Of a stretch of DNA of 64,000 nt, positions 27,349 through 40,100 are shown piece after piece. The stretch is from contig JAFBJZ010000915.1 of NCBI GenBank assembly GCA_016785225.1, forward strand, positions 930,001 to 994,000, read 5' to 3'. The notes below the pieces were generated by a model, which was not told the origin of the DNA, did not search any database, and saw only the letters and a program-made list of their open reading frames with translations. Made by a program: the position numbers and the translations under genes. Each line of letters opens with the position of its first letter. Positions within the stretch are counted from its first letter, which is position 1. Origin of the DNA: Psettodes erumei. Its lineage: Eukaryota > Chordata > Actinopteri > Pleuronectiformes > Psettodidae.

Positions 27349-28261
27349 CTATCTACACATGTATCTTTTGGTCACAATTGATGTTTAAGCCTCCTAATTA
27401 ATGTCTTTTTTGAGCAGCCTACTAGAATACAAATTAGAGTATTAGGGTTTAAAATCATTACAACTTTAAGCAAAATCTGCTGATTTTTGGGAAATTTGCC
27501 TTGCAATGCTAGACTGCAGTATTCCTATGTGAAGCAATAGCTTTGCTGGCTGGTCTCTCCCTCTCGCTTTCTCTCTCTCTCTTGCTCATATACACACAAA
27601 TCAGCGATGAGTCACCATCATCACACCATCACTCAGGCACACACACAAAAACCTGTTCCACACTTACACATACAGAAACACACACCTCCACAGTGTTGCA
27701 GTGTGCGCACAGATACAGTGCCCGGGTGCATGAGAAGATAAAAACGTACAGTAGCAGCAGCTCAGTTGTTGAAAAACCACATGAATCTACCTGTGACTGA
27801 CTAAATCACACAGTGTGCATGAGGCACACACTGGATAATAGCTCGACTGCTATCATTTCACTGGTGACATAATGCATATACTGAGTCCAGGAAAAGCTTG
27901 TTTGTGATCAGCAACACAACACTGGTTTGTTACTTCTATAGTATGACTACCTACTGACCGCCAAATACCACAACGAGAAAATGCTCTCCAAACATTTGTA
28001 ATGTAAAGTGCTCAGGAAAAAAATAGTTGCTTATACTGCCACTGAGTGGCCATTTAATAAGGTGCAAGAAAATACTGTACAGCCTTTAGACTACATTATG
28101 TAATTAAACTAAACTGTATTTTTACATGCTGTGGTTGGTGGGGGTGTTGTATTGCACTGTATTATAGTGTACATGCGCTGTTGTTTGTAATCTCTGTTTA
28201 TGCATGTGTGCTTTCATGAGTCACACATTCAGGATGTATTCAGTACTTTATATTAAAATGC

Positions 28262-28370
28262 TGAATCTATGGCCAAAAGTATGTGGACACTCAAACATTA
28301 CACCCATATCTGCTTGTTGAACATCTCATACTAAATCTATTTTCCATGTTGGAACGTGGCCGCAGGAATG
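28262..28370 (+). repeat. Tc1/mariner-type terminal fragment
   Basis: It begins 'atggccaaaagtatgtggac' and continues 'cccatatctgcttgttgaac'. This is the end of a well-known fish DNA-transposon family, from memory. Only one end is present and it does not code. Confidence 0.55.
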
Positions 28371-28558
28371 TCCCCCAACTCAGCCATAAATAGGATCTGT
28401 GTGCAGTTGTACTGTTACTGTTCTGTGGTTGTTGTGCTGTTTCTTTTTAATGTGTGACTCAAGTTGCTATGTAATATGAAACATGCTACTTCTGATAGTC
28501 ATGTACTAAAGAAAAGGCTAAATAATTAGTATTTTCAAACTGATTTTGTCTGGTTTTG

Positions 28559-29099
28559 TCAGCCCCAGAGAAATACTTTTTTCATACTTTTTATAATATT
28601 CAAATAGTTAATACTGTTAAGCTTGAAATGACCTCTTTGGTCAAAGTAAGCCTGGGGGTTGAAGTGGTGGTACCTCTGGCTGCCAAAGTGAGGTTTGTAG
28701 AATCCCTTGGAGAACTCATCACCAATACTTTGCAGGTATAAAAGGGTGACTGTGCTTTTATCTGGAAAGAGAGCACAATGGGAGTAAAACAAACTGCAAA
28801 TTGTTCTCTCGAAATCGAAAATCGCCCTCCAAACTTTGGTTTGTAGGAACTGGTCAACCATGCCCTCAGTCTGGAAGGACTTTGCACTCTTCTTATCGGC
28901 CTCTTCCCATCCTGAATCATCAGGAGTAAAATAATTCATAACACTGTGGTACTTCACAGTCTATAAAAAAGTCTATAAAAGGTCATTTTGAGAAATGACA
29001 TCTGAGAACACAGCATACCTGTGTCGGAGACACAGAGCTTCCAGTGGACCTCTTGTCAACAGACTCATCACTGCATTCCCTTTGCCACAACACGGAGCC
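28559..29099 (-). other. Candidate minus-strand exons of unknown product (possibly periphilin-like 5' part)
   Basis: A minus-strand frame is open from 28960 to 28559 with protein-like composition (NYFTPDDSGWEEADKKSAKS, GFYKPHFGSQRYHHFNPQ). Upstream, 29099-29019 is an 81-base phase-0 candidate exon (GSVLWQRECSDESVDKRSTG) with a TAG acceptor and a CAG/gtatgc donor. The intron between them would be only 58 bases, short even for fish. It lies upstream of the periphilin-like exons on the same strand, so it may be their 5' part. I do not recognise the sequence, and the phase to the 27,348 exon is not resolved. Confidence 0.35.
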
Positions 29100-29556
29100 C
29101 TAGCTAGGGAAAGTACAATGTTAATTACAGTTACAATAGTACAGAAATACAGAAATATTTTGTTGGTTAAATAAATAAAACAACTGGCAACTATTTTGAT
29201 AATTGATATTAGAAATGACAAATATTCCCATGTTCCAGTTTTATGGTTGATTATACAGAAGCATTGTGGGCACTTCAGGGTATGGGAAGTATCACCATTT
29301 TCTGGCATTGTACGTGTGTGTTAATGCCCTCGCACGCTTAACATGACAATATTAATCTTCTGTGGATTTGCTTTGTTGTGTTGTTATACATGTATAATAA
29401 GGATTCCTGGTCTTTTTTAATGAGTCACTTCTTTGTTAAGGGACCATAATAAAAAGCAGGTTCCTGCTGTCAGCGCTCGTGACAGCTGTGACTTTTTGCT
29501 CTTCAGTCCCAGATGTCTTTATTTTTTTACCTGGCCGTGTTGTGTGTCCTGCAGGC

Positions 29557-32500
29557 ATGATCCATTTCCTCCTGTTCGCAGCGTTGTCTGTTGTGAACAA
29601 CACGCTGTCTTTTCTTTCTCTCGACCAGGAAGCGCGTAAAGGACCTAATCCCGTCGGTAGGCCGACATCTGAGAAGTGAAACTTTAAATTTCTTTCACCA
29701 CATGACAGCCTATACTTTTTTTTTAAAAAGTTTTGCCCAGTAGTTTAATATATCACACTGTCGACAAATGAACGCTGTGTCCTGACAGGTGCATGCAGGG
29801 ATACAGCGCATGTCTTTTTTTTTACATCCTTTTTTCCTCAGCCGCCCCATCAGGTTCAGAGAGCGGTCACGGAAACGATAAGCCTATCAAAACACGGGGA
29901 AACGAACCAGGCTCGTCCCCGTGGGCCCTGTGTCTCCTGCATACACGCAGGCGCAGTGCACCTTATCACCTGTTTACACTTTCGTGTACACATCTACAGT
30001 AAGGCTGCATTTGCTGACACTAGATTTTTTTCTCCACGTTCACGCTGAGTTAAAGCTGAAGATTGACGTACCGTGCAGTGACCAAATACGCTTAAAACAA
30101 AATGAGGCTGCAGGATAAAACAAAGCGAATGAAAAAAGGACTGACTCTTTGTCACGGCAAACATTTTGACTTCTCATAGCAAATAAGGCACAGGTGAAAC
30201 TAATTTTGTCACTGATGACACACTTCCATTAAACATTTAACAGTTAAAATTATTAAAAGTGTCCCAGTAAACCAGGTCAGTAATTGAACATGTGTATGAC
30301 ACCAAGACCCTGGAACTGACTGAACTGAGAATGAATCCTCATTAATGCTATTAATTCCACTTGTATCTACTGTGAAAAGGGTCGATTGTCATTGTGCAAT
30401 GTGGCCCACAATGACATCAAAACAAAATCCTTGGCTCTGGAGGAAAGTAAGAACAAAAACAATAGTCACTAACAATAACAAAAGCAGAGAAAGAAATAAA
30501 AGTGTTAATGGATCATTGAAGCATTGCCATTATTTATAAAGTAACTATGCCACAGATTGTCCAACTGATTTGTTTTTTGATGTCAGGCGTAATTTTATTC
30601 TGAAAATCCTGTCAGCAGCAGCCTAAACAGCAGACAAAGACAGGTGAGCTGCAGGCTCTCAGGTGAGCTCTGATGTCCTTGGGAATGATTGCAACAATTT
30701 CAGGAGCTGAATGAAAACTAATACAAGAAGATTTAATATATATATATAAATTATGGTACAGGTCTAGTTTGAAGCAATTTACAGTATATCAGCAAAAGAC
30801 CTTCAGGTAAACTTCCTTCCCTCCTTATGGCGTATGCATGTGCACATATGTGTGTATATGAATGAGAAAGTAGAGATAAAGTGCACATATTTCTTTGGCC
30901 ATTTTCCATACAAATTCTGACCCAAGATGAAACCAAACGGTCACCTGAATAACACTGTGTACAAAGAGTAGCTGGGGCCATTATATAGGTACTGAGTATA
31001 ATGTTACTATCTCCGCCCACTGTCTCCACCCATTACACTTCTTCCTGCATGGTGAAGGAGAGAGAGAGAGAGACAGACAGACAGACATTAAAACCTGATA
31101 CCTTTAAGATGACTTGGAGCAGTGCAATCCTCTCCTACCGGTTCTCTTCAGATTGTGCCAGACTTGAACCCTTCATCAGAGGCCAATGTGTGATGGTAAT
31201 CTTGAAACAAAATATAACAGTGAAGCTTTTTGGGGCTGTCTGTTTTCCTTGTATTTGTGTTTAGGGTCGAGAACTTGTTGGAACTGGTTTTCTTTCCTGT
31301 CGGGTCAGTGTCACTAATTGTCCTGTGTGAATGTTGCGGCTGTGTTTGTTACGTATGCCTGCCTTTCTATTACAAGGAGTCCAGGGGAGGAAAGGTAGTG
31401 GAATATATACCTTCTTCTGGGACTGCAGCTTCATTACAGGGGTAATATAGCTATTCTCATCTGCACAGTTGTGTGTTTTTAAAGAGTTCTTCTCATGTTA
31501 AATGCCTCTGTTGAGGGGGTTAAATTCCTTTTTAAACTAGAAGGGGGAAAGGGAAAAAAGAGGTAGACACATGTTCTCTGGCATTCAGTTTCTGTTTGCA
31601 TTATGACTTTTCCAATTGTTTTATTTGATAATGGTTTCTTTATATGAAATGGGACTTGTAATGTTTTTCACAGCACCAACACTGAAATCATTCCACCATC
31701 ACTGGGCATCACCCCTCTCTCCTGAACTTCTATTTAAAGTACGAGGTTGACAGGAAAAGACATGAGGTAAGGATGGCAAAATCCCTTGCAGCCTCCAGAA
31801 TATGCTTTAATTATAAACACTATATTCTATATCTTAATTATCATCAGCAGATCAAATGAAAAGTCCAAAACTAACAACATGTTAGCCAATGCCTCAATAG
31901 GTTCCAACTTACCTACTGAAACAAATTGTCTGGGTGCATCCATGATGGTAAAATGTAACAGAAATATGTTTCACAGGGTTCAAACTTTCTCAAGAGTGCA
32001 GATTCTACAGGAGTTTCAACTTCGATGCCAGGCACTTGCTGCCAATGATAACAGAGGCTTTAAACAGGAGTTTGAGGTACAGCTTTGTTTGTTGGTTTTG
32101 GAATTTGTTAAGCTCGACCTGTCTGCCATGAGTTTTTAAGTCTCTGGCTCTGTGAAGGAGCTGAATGAAGTTGGCAAAGACCTCCCCACCAGAGCAGGGG
32201 ACTCAGAGGCCAACAGAGAAAAGAACAGATACCCCTACATTGTACCATGTATGTTCAAAACACATCCTACTACATCAAATTACAGCATCTATTGTATGTG
32301 CAGCAATATGTGAGACTTTAATTGTTCTGCTTCCCACTTTGTCATCAATGTAGATGACCACTGTCGTGTGAGGCTGTCTGTTCAAAACTCCCATCCACAC
32401 ACCGACTACATCAATGCAAATTTTGTGCCTGTAAGAAGTAATTTGCTTCCTCTGCTGAATTTATTTAGTCTTTTTGTCATTTTTATGGCTGTTGTATTGC

Positions 32501-35500
32501 TGTTTTACTACCTGTCCATCTGCCGCTGTGTCTGCCTGCATCCGTTAATGACTGCGTGTCTGTATTCAGGGTGGAGGATCAGAGAGAGACTTCATCTGCA
32601 CTCAGGGTCCTTTGCACAGCACCATGGCTGACTTCTGGAGGATGGTGTGGGAGCAGAATGTCAGGATAATTGTCATGGTGACAGCTCTGAGACACAAGGA
32701 CATAGTAAGAAAGATACATTCATGCTGCGTATATGTGGCTTTCTCTACATTTCCAATTGTTATTGTAATATGATATGATATGACATGTAACAAAGGTCCC
32801 CTAAGTTTGGCGATAGTGATTCTGACCTAATTCATGATCTCTGATCAACCAATTCGTCTTATGGTCAAAACTTAAACAAACCTTAACTATAATGGTGTAA
32901 GATCAGAAAGCAGTTTTGGTTTTGTAACAGTAATTTTTCATCTCTGAAGGCGCTTACAAACAATGTCTCCCTGTCAATACAGGTGTCTTATCAGAAAACA
33001 CTTTGTCATTCTAGAAGGATAAGCGAACTCAAATGCTGACAAACGCAAAGGCTGTGGCGGGTGCTGAGAGATATTTAATAGACAAAAATAGACTTACAGG
33101 TGCTCCAGCAGGCAGGCAGATGCAACACTGAAAATCCAAAGCTCGTAAAAGTCAGGAACAGAGGAGAAGCACTAGGAACAGATGCAATGACAAAGACTGA
33201 GGGTCATACAGAGGCACACAAAGCAAGGCAGGGAATAATTTGAAACAGGTGAAACACATTGGGGCAGTGCAGACAACCTGAAAAGGTGGGAGAACAAACA
33301 AATGATTAAAGAAACCAAAAGACACACCTGGAAGTAATTACAAAGTAAAACAGGAAATAAAAGTTGCAAGAAACCACTTAGGGGGACAGATCATGACATA
33401 TATAAGGTAAACGTAATGAACTCTACCTACCAGCACCCCTAAGGCTCATTGATAAAGAAGTGTTGAATCTCATTTCTTCAGTCTGTACAGAAGTGTAAAT
33501 ACAACATGTTGGGGTTTTACAGGAGATTTTGTGCTAAATCTTGTCATCACTATGAGGTTCTCAGGCAGCCAATACATACACCAGGAAATCACTGTTCTTA
33601 GACAAGAAATGGTTTGACACATAAAGTTTGGGTTTTTTTTCTAAGAGGTGCTTTAGAGGTGGTGGCCTGCTGTTACACCCTGCTTCTAGTGTTTGTGTTA
33701 TTGCTGCATGGCAGCAGCTTCATGTTTGTACCGTGCAGACAAGAAAATGGTTTAAATCCAATCTTCTCAACTCACTTATGGCAAGAAAATAAAGAAATTG
33801 CCCAAAGTGTGACAAATGTCTTTAACATACATAATATCAGGAAATTGTTTACAGTTCCTTTAAGAAACACTTCGTGCCTTATTTCTATGTGTTCAGGTGC
33901 TGTGTGATAAGTACTGGCCTCTGGAAAGAGGGACAGTTTATCACGGACGAATCCAAGTGACAACATTGACCCGCAAACAGGGTCCAGATTATTTCATCAC
34001 TACCATTAACCTCAGACAGGTGAGTGAAAGATCCATTCATCATCCTCTTCGGTGCTTTTAAACCGCTGCTGACTTCTGTGTGCACTGACTGTTAAGTAAT
34101 CAATCAAAGAAGAAGTTGTCCACGTGGTTGAATGAAAGGAAAGTGCCTGTCTTTCAGAGAGAGTGTCCAACAGACAGGATAATCACACACTACTACTACC
34201 CTACCTGGCCAGACCAGGGCATCCCCAAAGACTCCTTCTCTCTATGCACCTTCACTGAGCATGTACGGCACCATTTGGAAGCCAGTCCTCGCCTGGGGCC
34301 AACTGTGGTTCACTGCAGGTCTGATCTCTCACGTTAAGCCCACTCCTTCAGAGAACCCACGACTCACATATAATCCTGTGGAGTTTTTAGAAGTCTATCA
34401 ATCAGACGGTGCGTGAGACAGTGCTTCAAGTCGATCCTCTGTTCATGTGTTTCAGTGCAGGCGTTGGGCGGTCGGGCACGTTTGTTGCACTATTGTGGCT
34501 GATGCAGCTGTGTGCAAGGGGCATCCAGCCTGATATATGGGCTGCTGTGCAAGATCTACGGCTACATCGAATGTGGATGGTCCAGAATCTGGTCAGTCCA
34601 ACATTGACACTCATCTTCAGTGGTACAACAGCATCAGCTGGAAGATGCACTTTAAGTATCAAAAGTAAAAGCGATTGAATGTTATCAAGATAAAACATAA
34701 ATTATATTATATTTCATGAAGTGATAGTGTTATATGTAAAAACTACAGTAGTCAGATGTAGTAGAGTTGATCTTGTATTTGTAGTACTTTCCTCTGTAAT
34801 GCAGTATGCAAGTATTAAATAACAGAAAATTAGTTAACTAGCTTCTGTATATGAATCATAACTGTATTCTCCACCACTGCCTGGTATCAGAACTCTGGCT
34901 TATTTCAAATATTGAATGTAAATTAAATGAGTCATATTACAGTTTAGACTGTAGTGATTAGTATTTTTAAATACATTGTAAATCAGCTATCAACATGTCT
35001 TCCTGTGCTTTTAATCCATGTGTGCTCTACTGGTTCATACCAAACACAAAATTAAGCATCTTCTTTAGCTGCTCATTCCTTTGTGTGTACTCAGGAGCAG
35101 TACATACTTGCACATCAGTGTCTGCTACAGTGGCTCAGTTGGAGAACAGGAGGAACGTCAGCATGGTGAGAGTACAGAAATAAGCTCCCAGTGAGCACCA
35201 GCACACACCACATTCACTTTCAGCACCGGCAGCATATTATTAGTCACTGTAACGTATGATGACATTTTAATTAGGTGTCTTCTCTTCTCTCAGCAGCCCA
35301 CAGATTCAGGGAGCGAGTGTGAATATTAACCACCCTGTTCAGGATCAACCTCCAAACTCCTCAGGACGGGGAGACAGAACCGGGAGGAGGAGGAGGAGGC
35401 ATCGCCGTCACAGACGGAAACCTTCACCAGATCCACCACAGAACACAATACAGCAGATTTTACATCCTGGGAACCTACTGAGGAGGATATTGCCCTCCTC

Positions 35501-35534
35501 TTCCCTGTTTAATACAGGCTCACACACCCCCTGA
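29557..35534 (+). CDS. Compact receptor-type protein tyrosine phosphatase (12 coding exons)
   Basis: Exons: 29557-29656, 29842-29998, 31265-31441, 31977-32076, 32158-32248, 32354-32430, 32570-32704, 33897-34019, 34158-34318, 34456-34591, 35095-35165, 35294-35534. All phases close and give 522 residues. Residues 1-21 look like a signal peptide (MIHFLLFAALSVVNNTLSFL). About 70 extracellular residues follow without fibronectin repeats. A Cys-rich membrane segment spans about 93-120 (SLIVLCECCGCVCYVCLPF). One PTP domain has the pTyr loop (KNRYPYIVPYD), the WPD loop (YYYPTWPDQG, Asp339) and the P-loop VHCSAGVGRSG (Cys373, Arg379), which is split by an intron. The Q-loop (QNLEQY) keeps its glutamine, so the enzyme should be active on phosphotyrosine. 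The tail is Arg-rich (RRRRRHRRHRR) and ends at TGA 35,532. By eye the domain is closest to R3-type receptors (PTPRB/J/H/O/V), but I cannot name the orthologue. Exons 1-2 are the least certain. Confidence 0.75.
29999..31264 (+). other. Intron 2 of the receptor phosphatase gene
   Basis: About 1.27 kb lie between the short ectodomain exon and the membrane exon. I looked for fibronectin type III or other ectodomain exons on the plus strand and saw none. There is an AT tract near 30,735 and an AG-rich run near 31,057. Confidence 0.5.
33030..33410 (-). repeat. Probable dispersed repeat in phosphatase intron
   Basis: The text 'gaaacaggtgaaacacattg', 'gggcagtgcagacaacctg' and a terminal 'acagatcatgacata' resemble a common fish repeat of which I recall many copies. 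It lies between the exons ending at 32,704 and starting at 33,897. The strand is inferred and the family is not named. Confidence 0.45.
34730..34815 (-). repeat. Fish dispersed repeat, copy 3 (reverse)
   Basis: Read in reverse complement, it contains 'ttacagaggaaagtactac' and 'ctctactacatctgac', matching the family seen at 462, 16,205 and 58,938. It lies in a phosphatase intron. Confidence 0.45.
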
Positions 35535-35690
35535 ACATACTGTTAAGATGATAATAGAAAGACACTGGCTTTAACACACAGGGTTTAACATACTCGATAC
35601 TGCAGAAATAATGCTGTGTGTACTCAACAGCAATGGGCCCTGCCGGCATTAATAAACTGGCCTGACAACATGCTAATAAAGAAAGCACAG
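35535..35690 (+). terminator. Receptor phosphatase 3' UTR polyadenylation signals
   Basis: AATAAA hexamers occur at 35,651 and 35,675, about 120-140 bases after the TGA stop, giving a short 3' UTR. The convergent qrich1 transcript would end close by. Confidence 0.6.
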
Positions 35691-35972
35691 ACGCAGCAGA
35701 GCATAATGTTACCAGAGGAAAAATGAAGGAACTGACCTACCTTTCAGGTCAAACCTGTTCCTCTACTGTGTATTACTTCTCACGAGATTCATCAGATTAT
35801 GAAACTCCCACCTGTGAACATTACGGGTTAACACAAGGTTAAGCATCAGGGTCATGTCAGTCTCAACAGAAACTTTCATGTTAAATTCTAAATTGTCTGC
35901 GTGCAGCTACCAAAATGTTTTTTGTAACCTTGTTTGCTTCCATTACTGATAAAGTGATGGTGTGAGATGACT

Positions 35973-37137
35973 TTTATTTAGAAAAATCATTGCGCATCAA
36001 TTTATATCACACAATGCAGGCTATTAGTACTTAAGGATGCATGTGCAGAATTGATACTGGACTCGCTAGAAAGGCAGACACATGGTGTAGTGGCTGTACA
36101 AAAAAGGTCATGTTTCAAAAACACACAGGCACTGCCATTCTCCTTTGATGACTGAAACCCTTTACAGTACATGAAGGAGCTATGAGTATTATACATTATG
36201 GAACATTAAGGGCTATCCCACTTCTTAAGAGTCTTTCATCTGTCACGTAATAAACATGTATGATACAATAGATCCCTCTTAGGGTGAGTTTCGGGGGTGG
36301 TGATGTACTGAGGGGAGAGAGGAGGATCCAGCAGCAGTCAGCTTCATCCCGCCCTCCCTCTGCCAAATCTCCACCATGTGGCAAGTGCTAGTAGCTGCAG
36401 GATCGAGCGGTGACACTGTACTGTAAGAAAGTCCGTAACAGAGTAGAGTCATGATGTGGTTCGGTGCTGCTCAGCAAGTCCATCAAGGATGCGCCACAGC
36501 CTGAGGTCGCAGTGAGTAACAGGAAGTCATCTCCAGAGTTCGGTGTCTGACAGGCAAGTGAAATACAAAGAAAGCGGGAGAACTCACACAAGCCGAAAAG
36601 GAGCTTTTAGCCCATGTTTGGCTACTTAATGCAGTCTTAATACCACTGAGGTATTCACTGTGAGACTTAACTGTGACAAAGGCAGATGAGGGCAGGTTGA
36701 AGCAACAAAGAGGGATGTCTAAGAAAAGCAGCATAGCGCAGGCCAACCCCAGTGAAAATATATTTAAAGTATATTACAGATTAAAACAAAATGGGACAGA
36801 AAATAAACAATTGCTCCAGATTACTGGTGAACCAACAGTTAAAACAATATTTAAATTAGAGTTCAGGTCCAATAACAAGATTAGACACAACATCCTTTGG
36901 CCAAAATAAAAATTAAAAAAAACTTGAGATTGCCTCAGTAAGAAAAATTATCTGTATTGTTTGCATGTGTATGTACAGTCTGTGTGCATAACATATGCTG
37001 ACACATAATGAATATAAACATATACATGCCACCCTTACAGACCACAAGAGGGTGTGAGAGAATAGAAAACTACTGATAATGACCAATCAAAGGCTGGGTG
37101 AAGAGTATAGTCAGTCTATCGATCTCCTCCAGTCAAA
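35973..37137 (-). terminator. qrich1 3' UTR and polyadenylation signal
   Basis: Downstream of the qrich1 stop on the minus strand no coding exon is seen. An AATAAA (minus strand) lies at 35,978-35,973 and is a good distal end. It would leave about 300 bases between the convergent qrich1 and phosphatase 3' ends. Confidence 0.45.
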
Positions 37138-40100
37138 CTAGTGCACGCTCTCCGACATGTTAATGGCTTCCTGGATTTCACGGATGACAAGGATGCGGGC
37201 GAGCATCTGCTCCAGCTGCTCTTTTGGGATTGGCTGAGTCGAGTACCAGATGGGGCTGTTGGGAGCCACCACGGGCTCGGGAGTCAGGTAGAAAGTGTCG
37301 TTACGACCTTTAGCACTCTGTGGACTGAGGCAGAAGCAGAGAGAACACGGTGTGAGGACGCTTTTAGGATGCGCTCATTAATCAGATGAGAAGGTTACGG
37401 TTTCAGCCTGCCTCTGCGTACAAAGAAATCCTTTTTTTTGTGGGAACTGAGAGAGCAATTAATTGGGAAGGTGTGCTTTCGTATAGCATTTCTAATGTCT
37501 ATTTGATGCTGGGGTGACAACAGATGGCATCAGGAAAAAGTCAGTTTTTGCAATTTTATCTTATCTTGATGTATTTCGGTAGTATTGGCCATCATTTCTT
37601 CATCCTATTGACGATCATTCAGTGTCCACTTTGTTAGGTACACACGTACATCCCAATTGTACAGCTTTTAAGATTCCTACAATGTCCAGTTTTTCTAATG
37701 TTCATAAAAGGTGTTATTTCAATTACGTGTTTTTAGCACTGATGTCAGTTAGTGGTGTTGTCCAAGACTGCATCATAGTCAGAGGTGTTTCTAACAGTCT
37801 GCCTCCCTCTTTTATGTAAATGGAAAGGACAAAATCATAAAGGAGTAATAATAATAATAATAATAATAGTTTTGTTTTTTTAATCAAATTTGGTTATGGC
37901 TGACTTAACGTGTGCAACCCACTCTGTGGCAATTTCTATTTTTTCTCCATATACACCATTTGTGATGGGGTTTTTTTTAAGGCAGAGAAAAGCACAGAGA
38001 AACTAGTTGCCTTTATTCCTTGGCATTATGTGAGAAGGACACTTTAAAAAAAAAACCTTTCGCCGTTTATGGGAAGAGAAGAAAAGAAAGTTATGATCCC
38101 GCATCCATTTTTTTATCAGTTGCCTAGCAACAGTGTTCTCACAAGTTTAAGCACTTGAACGCAGGGTGCAACGTGTACACCACCTCACATGTCAATAACC
38201 TAAACGGAGAGTTTTATTTAAAGGTGGCAGCAACACCTCCAAAAGAGAAACTCTTGACTCTCTCCTTGCCTAAACCTGACCAGAGTGAAAAAGACTACAT
38301 GGTAGTAGAGAAAGGCAATTTTTCCAGTTTTAATCTAATCAATGATATTGTTTCATGTAACCTGAAATGCTGGATTAATGATTTATTACATAAGAGGCAT
38401 GTTATGTAGGCCTCAAAAAACATGTTTCCCAATAAAGGCATATTTTCCCCTTCCACTGAAATCCTTTTGCTGTCCTTACATTATGTTTTATATTTACCAT
38501 TTGAAGAGGTAGAAATCATATAGTTTGATGGGGCATCGCAGTGGGTTCTCAGGGTCCTCCAGCTGCTCTGAGTACATGTCATCTGTCACTGAGTGGAGAA
38601 AAAAAATTACATTCAGTGTAGAAATGGTTATTTATCTACAGCAAAAATCAAATCCATGTGTGCGCTTACCTTTCTGTCCTATGAACCTCTCTGTTGACTT
38701 AAGGTATCGGATGCTGGTGCTCTTGTCTTTGGGGTTGTTGGGACTTTTCCTGGTGTGTCTAAGCACCTTAGAAAAGGCCACTTTTAGATGCTGATCCACT
38801 GTTTTCAGGTGGAAATACCTGCAAACATACAGTACTTGTTCAGTGACTGGTGATATATGGAGGCAAGAGGAAAGGAGGATACAGAATAACTATAGCAATG
38901 TCTTTTGCAGATTGGTACTTTGCTGATATGTGAGTTGGTAATTAACTGTGCTGTCAATGAAATTTTGTCCTTATGTGAAGACATATTTATATATACTGTT
39001 GTGTGTCAGTTAGGCAGCATAGAAAATATCCATGTGTGATGGCTGAAGAAATCGCTACATGTGGGTGCATGGGGCAACTCACTTTGTGTTGAAGAACATT
39101 AAAGTAGTTAGTAGTGTCGAGGGTGAATGCGCTCCCAGCTGTTTACATTCCCACAGCATCTCCTCTGTCACATGACTGGGGATAACATAACCTGGTAGGA
39201 GACGAAGAGAGCAAATTAAGTCTGAATCTGAGTGTAAGATAAAGCTTGTCACACAGATGTTTTTACCATGGTCACAGTTTATACTAACTACACATGTTGG
39301 TCACTTGTGAATGACCATTGAGAGGCAGTGTTTAACACAGGCTATAGGCAGATTGTTTTGACACATAAAAGTCAAACGCCTTACTACCTATTGTTTGATC
39401 ACCCTACCTGAACTCAACTGGAGCCAGTACTACAGTTTTAAGTTGATTGTAGAGGAATTCACATTACGAAGCCACAGTAGGTTTAATTAGCCACTTTCAT
39501 TCTCACCTAGCGGATGAATGGATGATCTCCATGGCTCCAGGATCTGGTGCAGACTCTGAGCAAAGCGAGTGTAGTACTGATCTGAGAAAACGTCATCCAC
39601 GCGACCATTATCAAATAGATACTGCAGGAAAGAAGAAGAACAAAGAAGGATGAAGTCAAACAGCGTGTCCAGATTACAACCAAGTACCGACAGAGAGGAA
39701 CGGATGTTGAGGGAAGACTTTGTGTTTGTGTTGATAGTGAACTTACTTTTTGTATGCACAGAAATACATAGTAAAGAACATCTGCCTCATAAGATTCCCC
39801 TTCCAGCCCTCGAGCCTCTGTTGTCATCAAAGAGAGACCCATACAGAGCTCGGCTACAGCACTTGACACCAAGTCTTCCTGGAAACGTAGTGCCTGACGT
39901 CCTAAAACAAACACACATACACACATTAGTGTTCAGATTGCCAGGTGCAAACAGAGAAAAATAATTCTATCTTAACACCACAATAAACATTTTGTGTATG
40001 CACTTACGGCCAATTGGAGCCAGTTTGTTTTTGTCTGATTTTTCCAACTCTACATTTTTCCGCTGAGCCCAAAGCCGCCACACATCCAGCCCCTCTTCCG

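Noticed and set aside
31680..31740. Candidate phosphatase exon after ttttcacag (LKSFHHHWASPLSPELLF)
   Set aside because: Its open phase does not fit either neighbour; skipping it gives a continuous frame.
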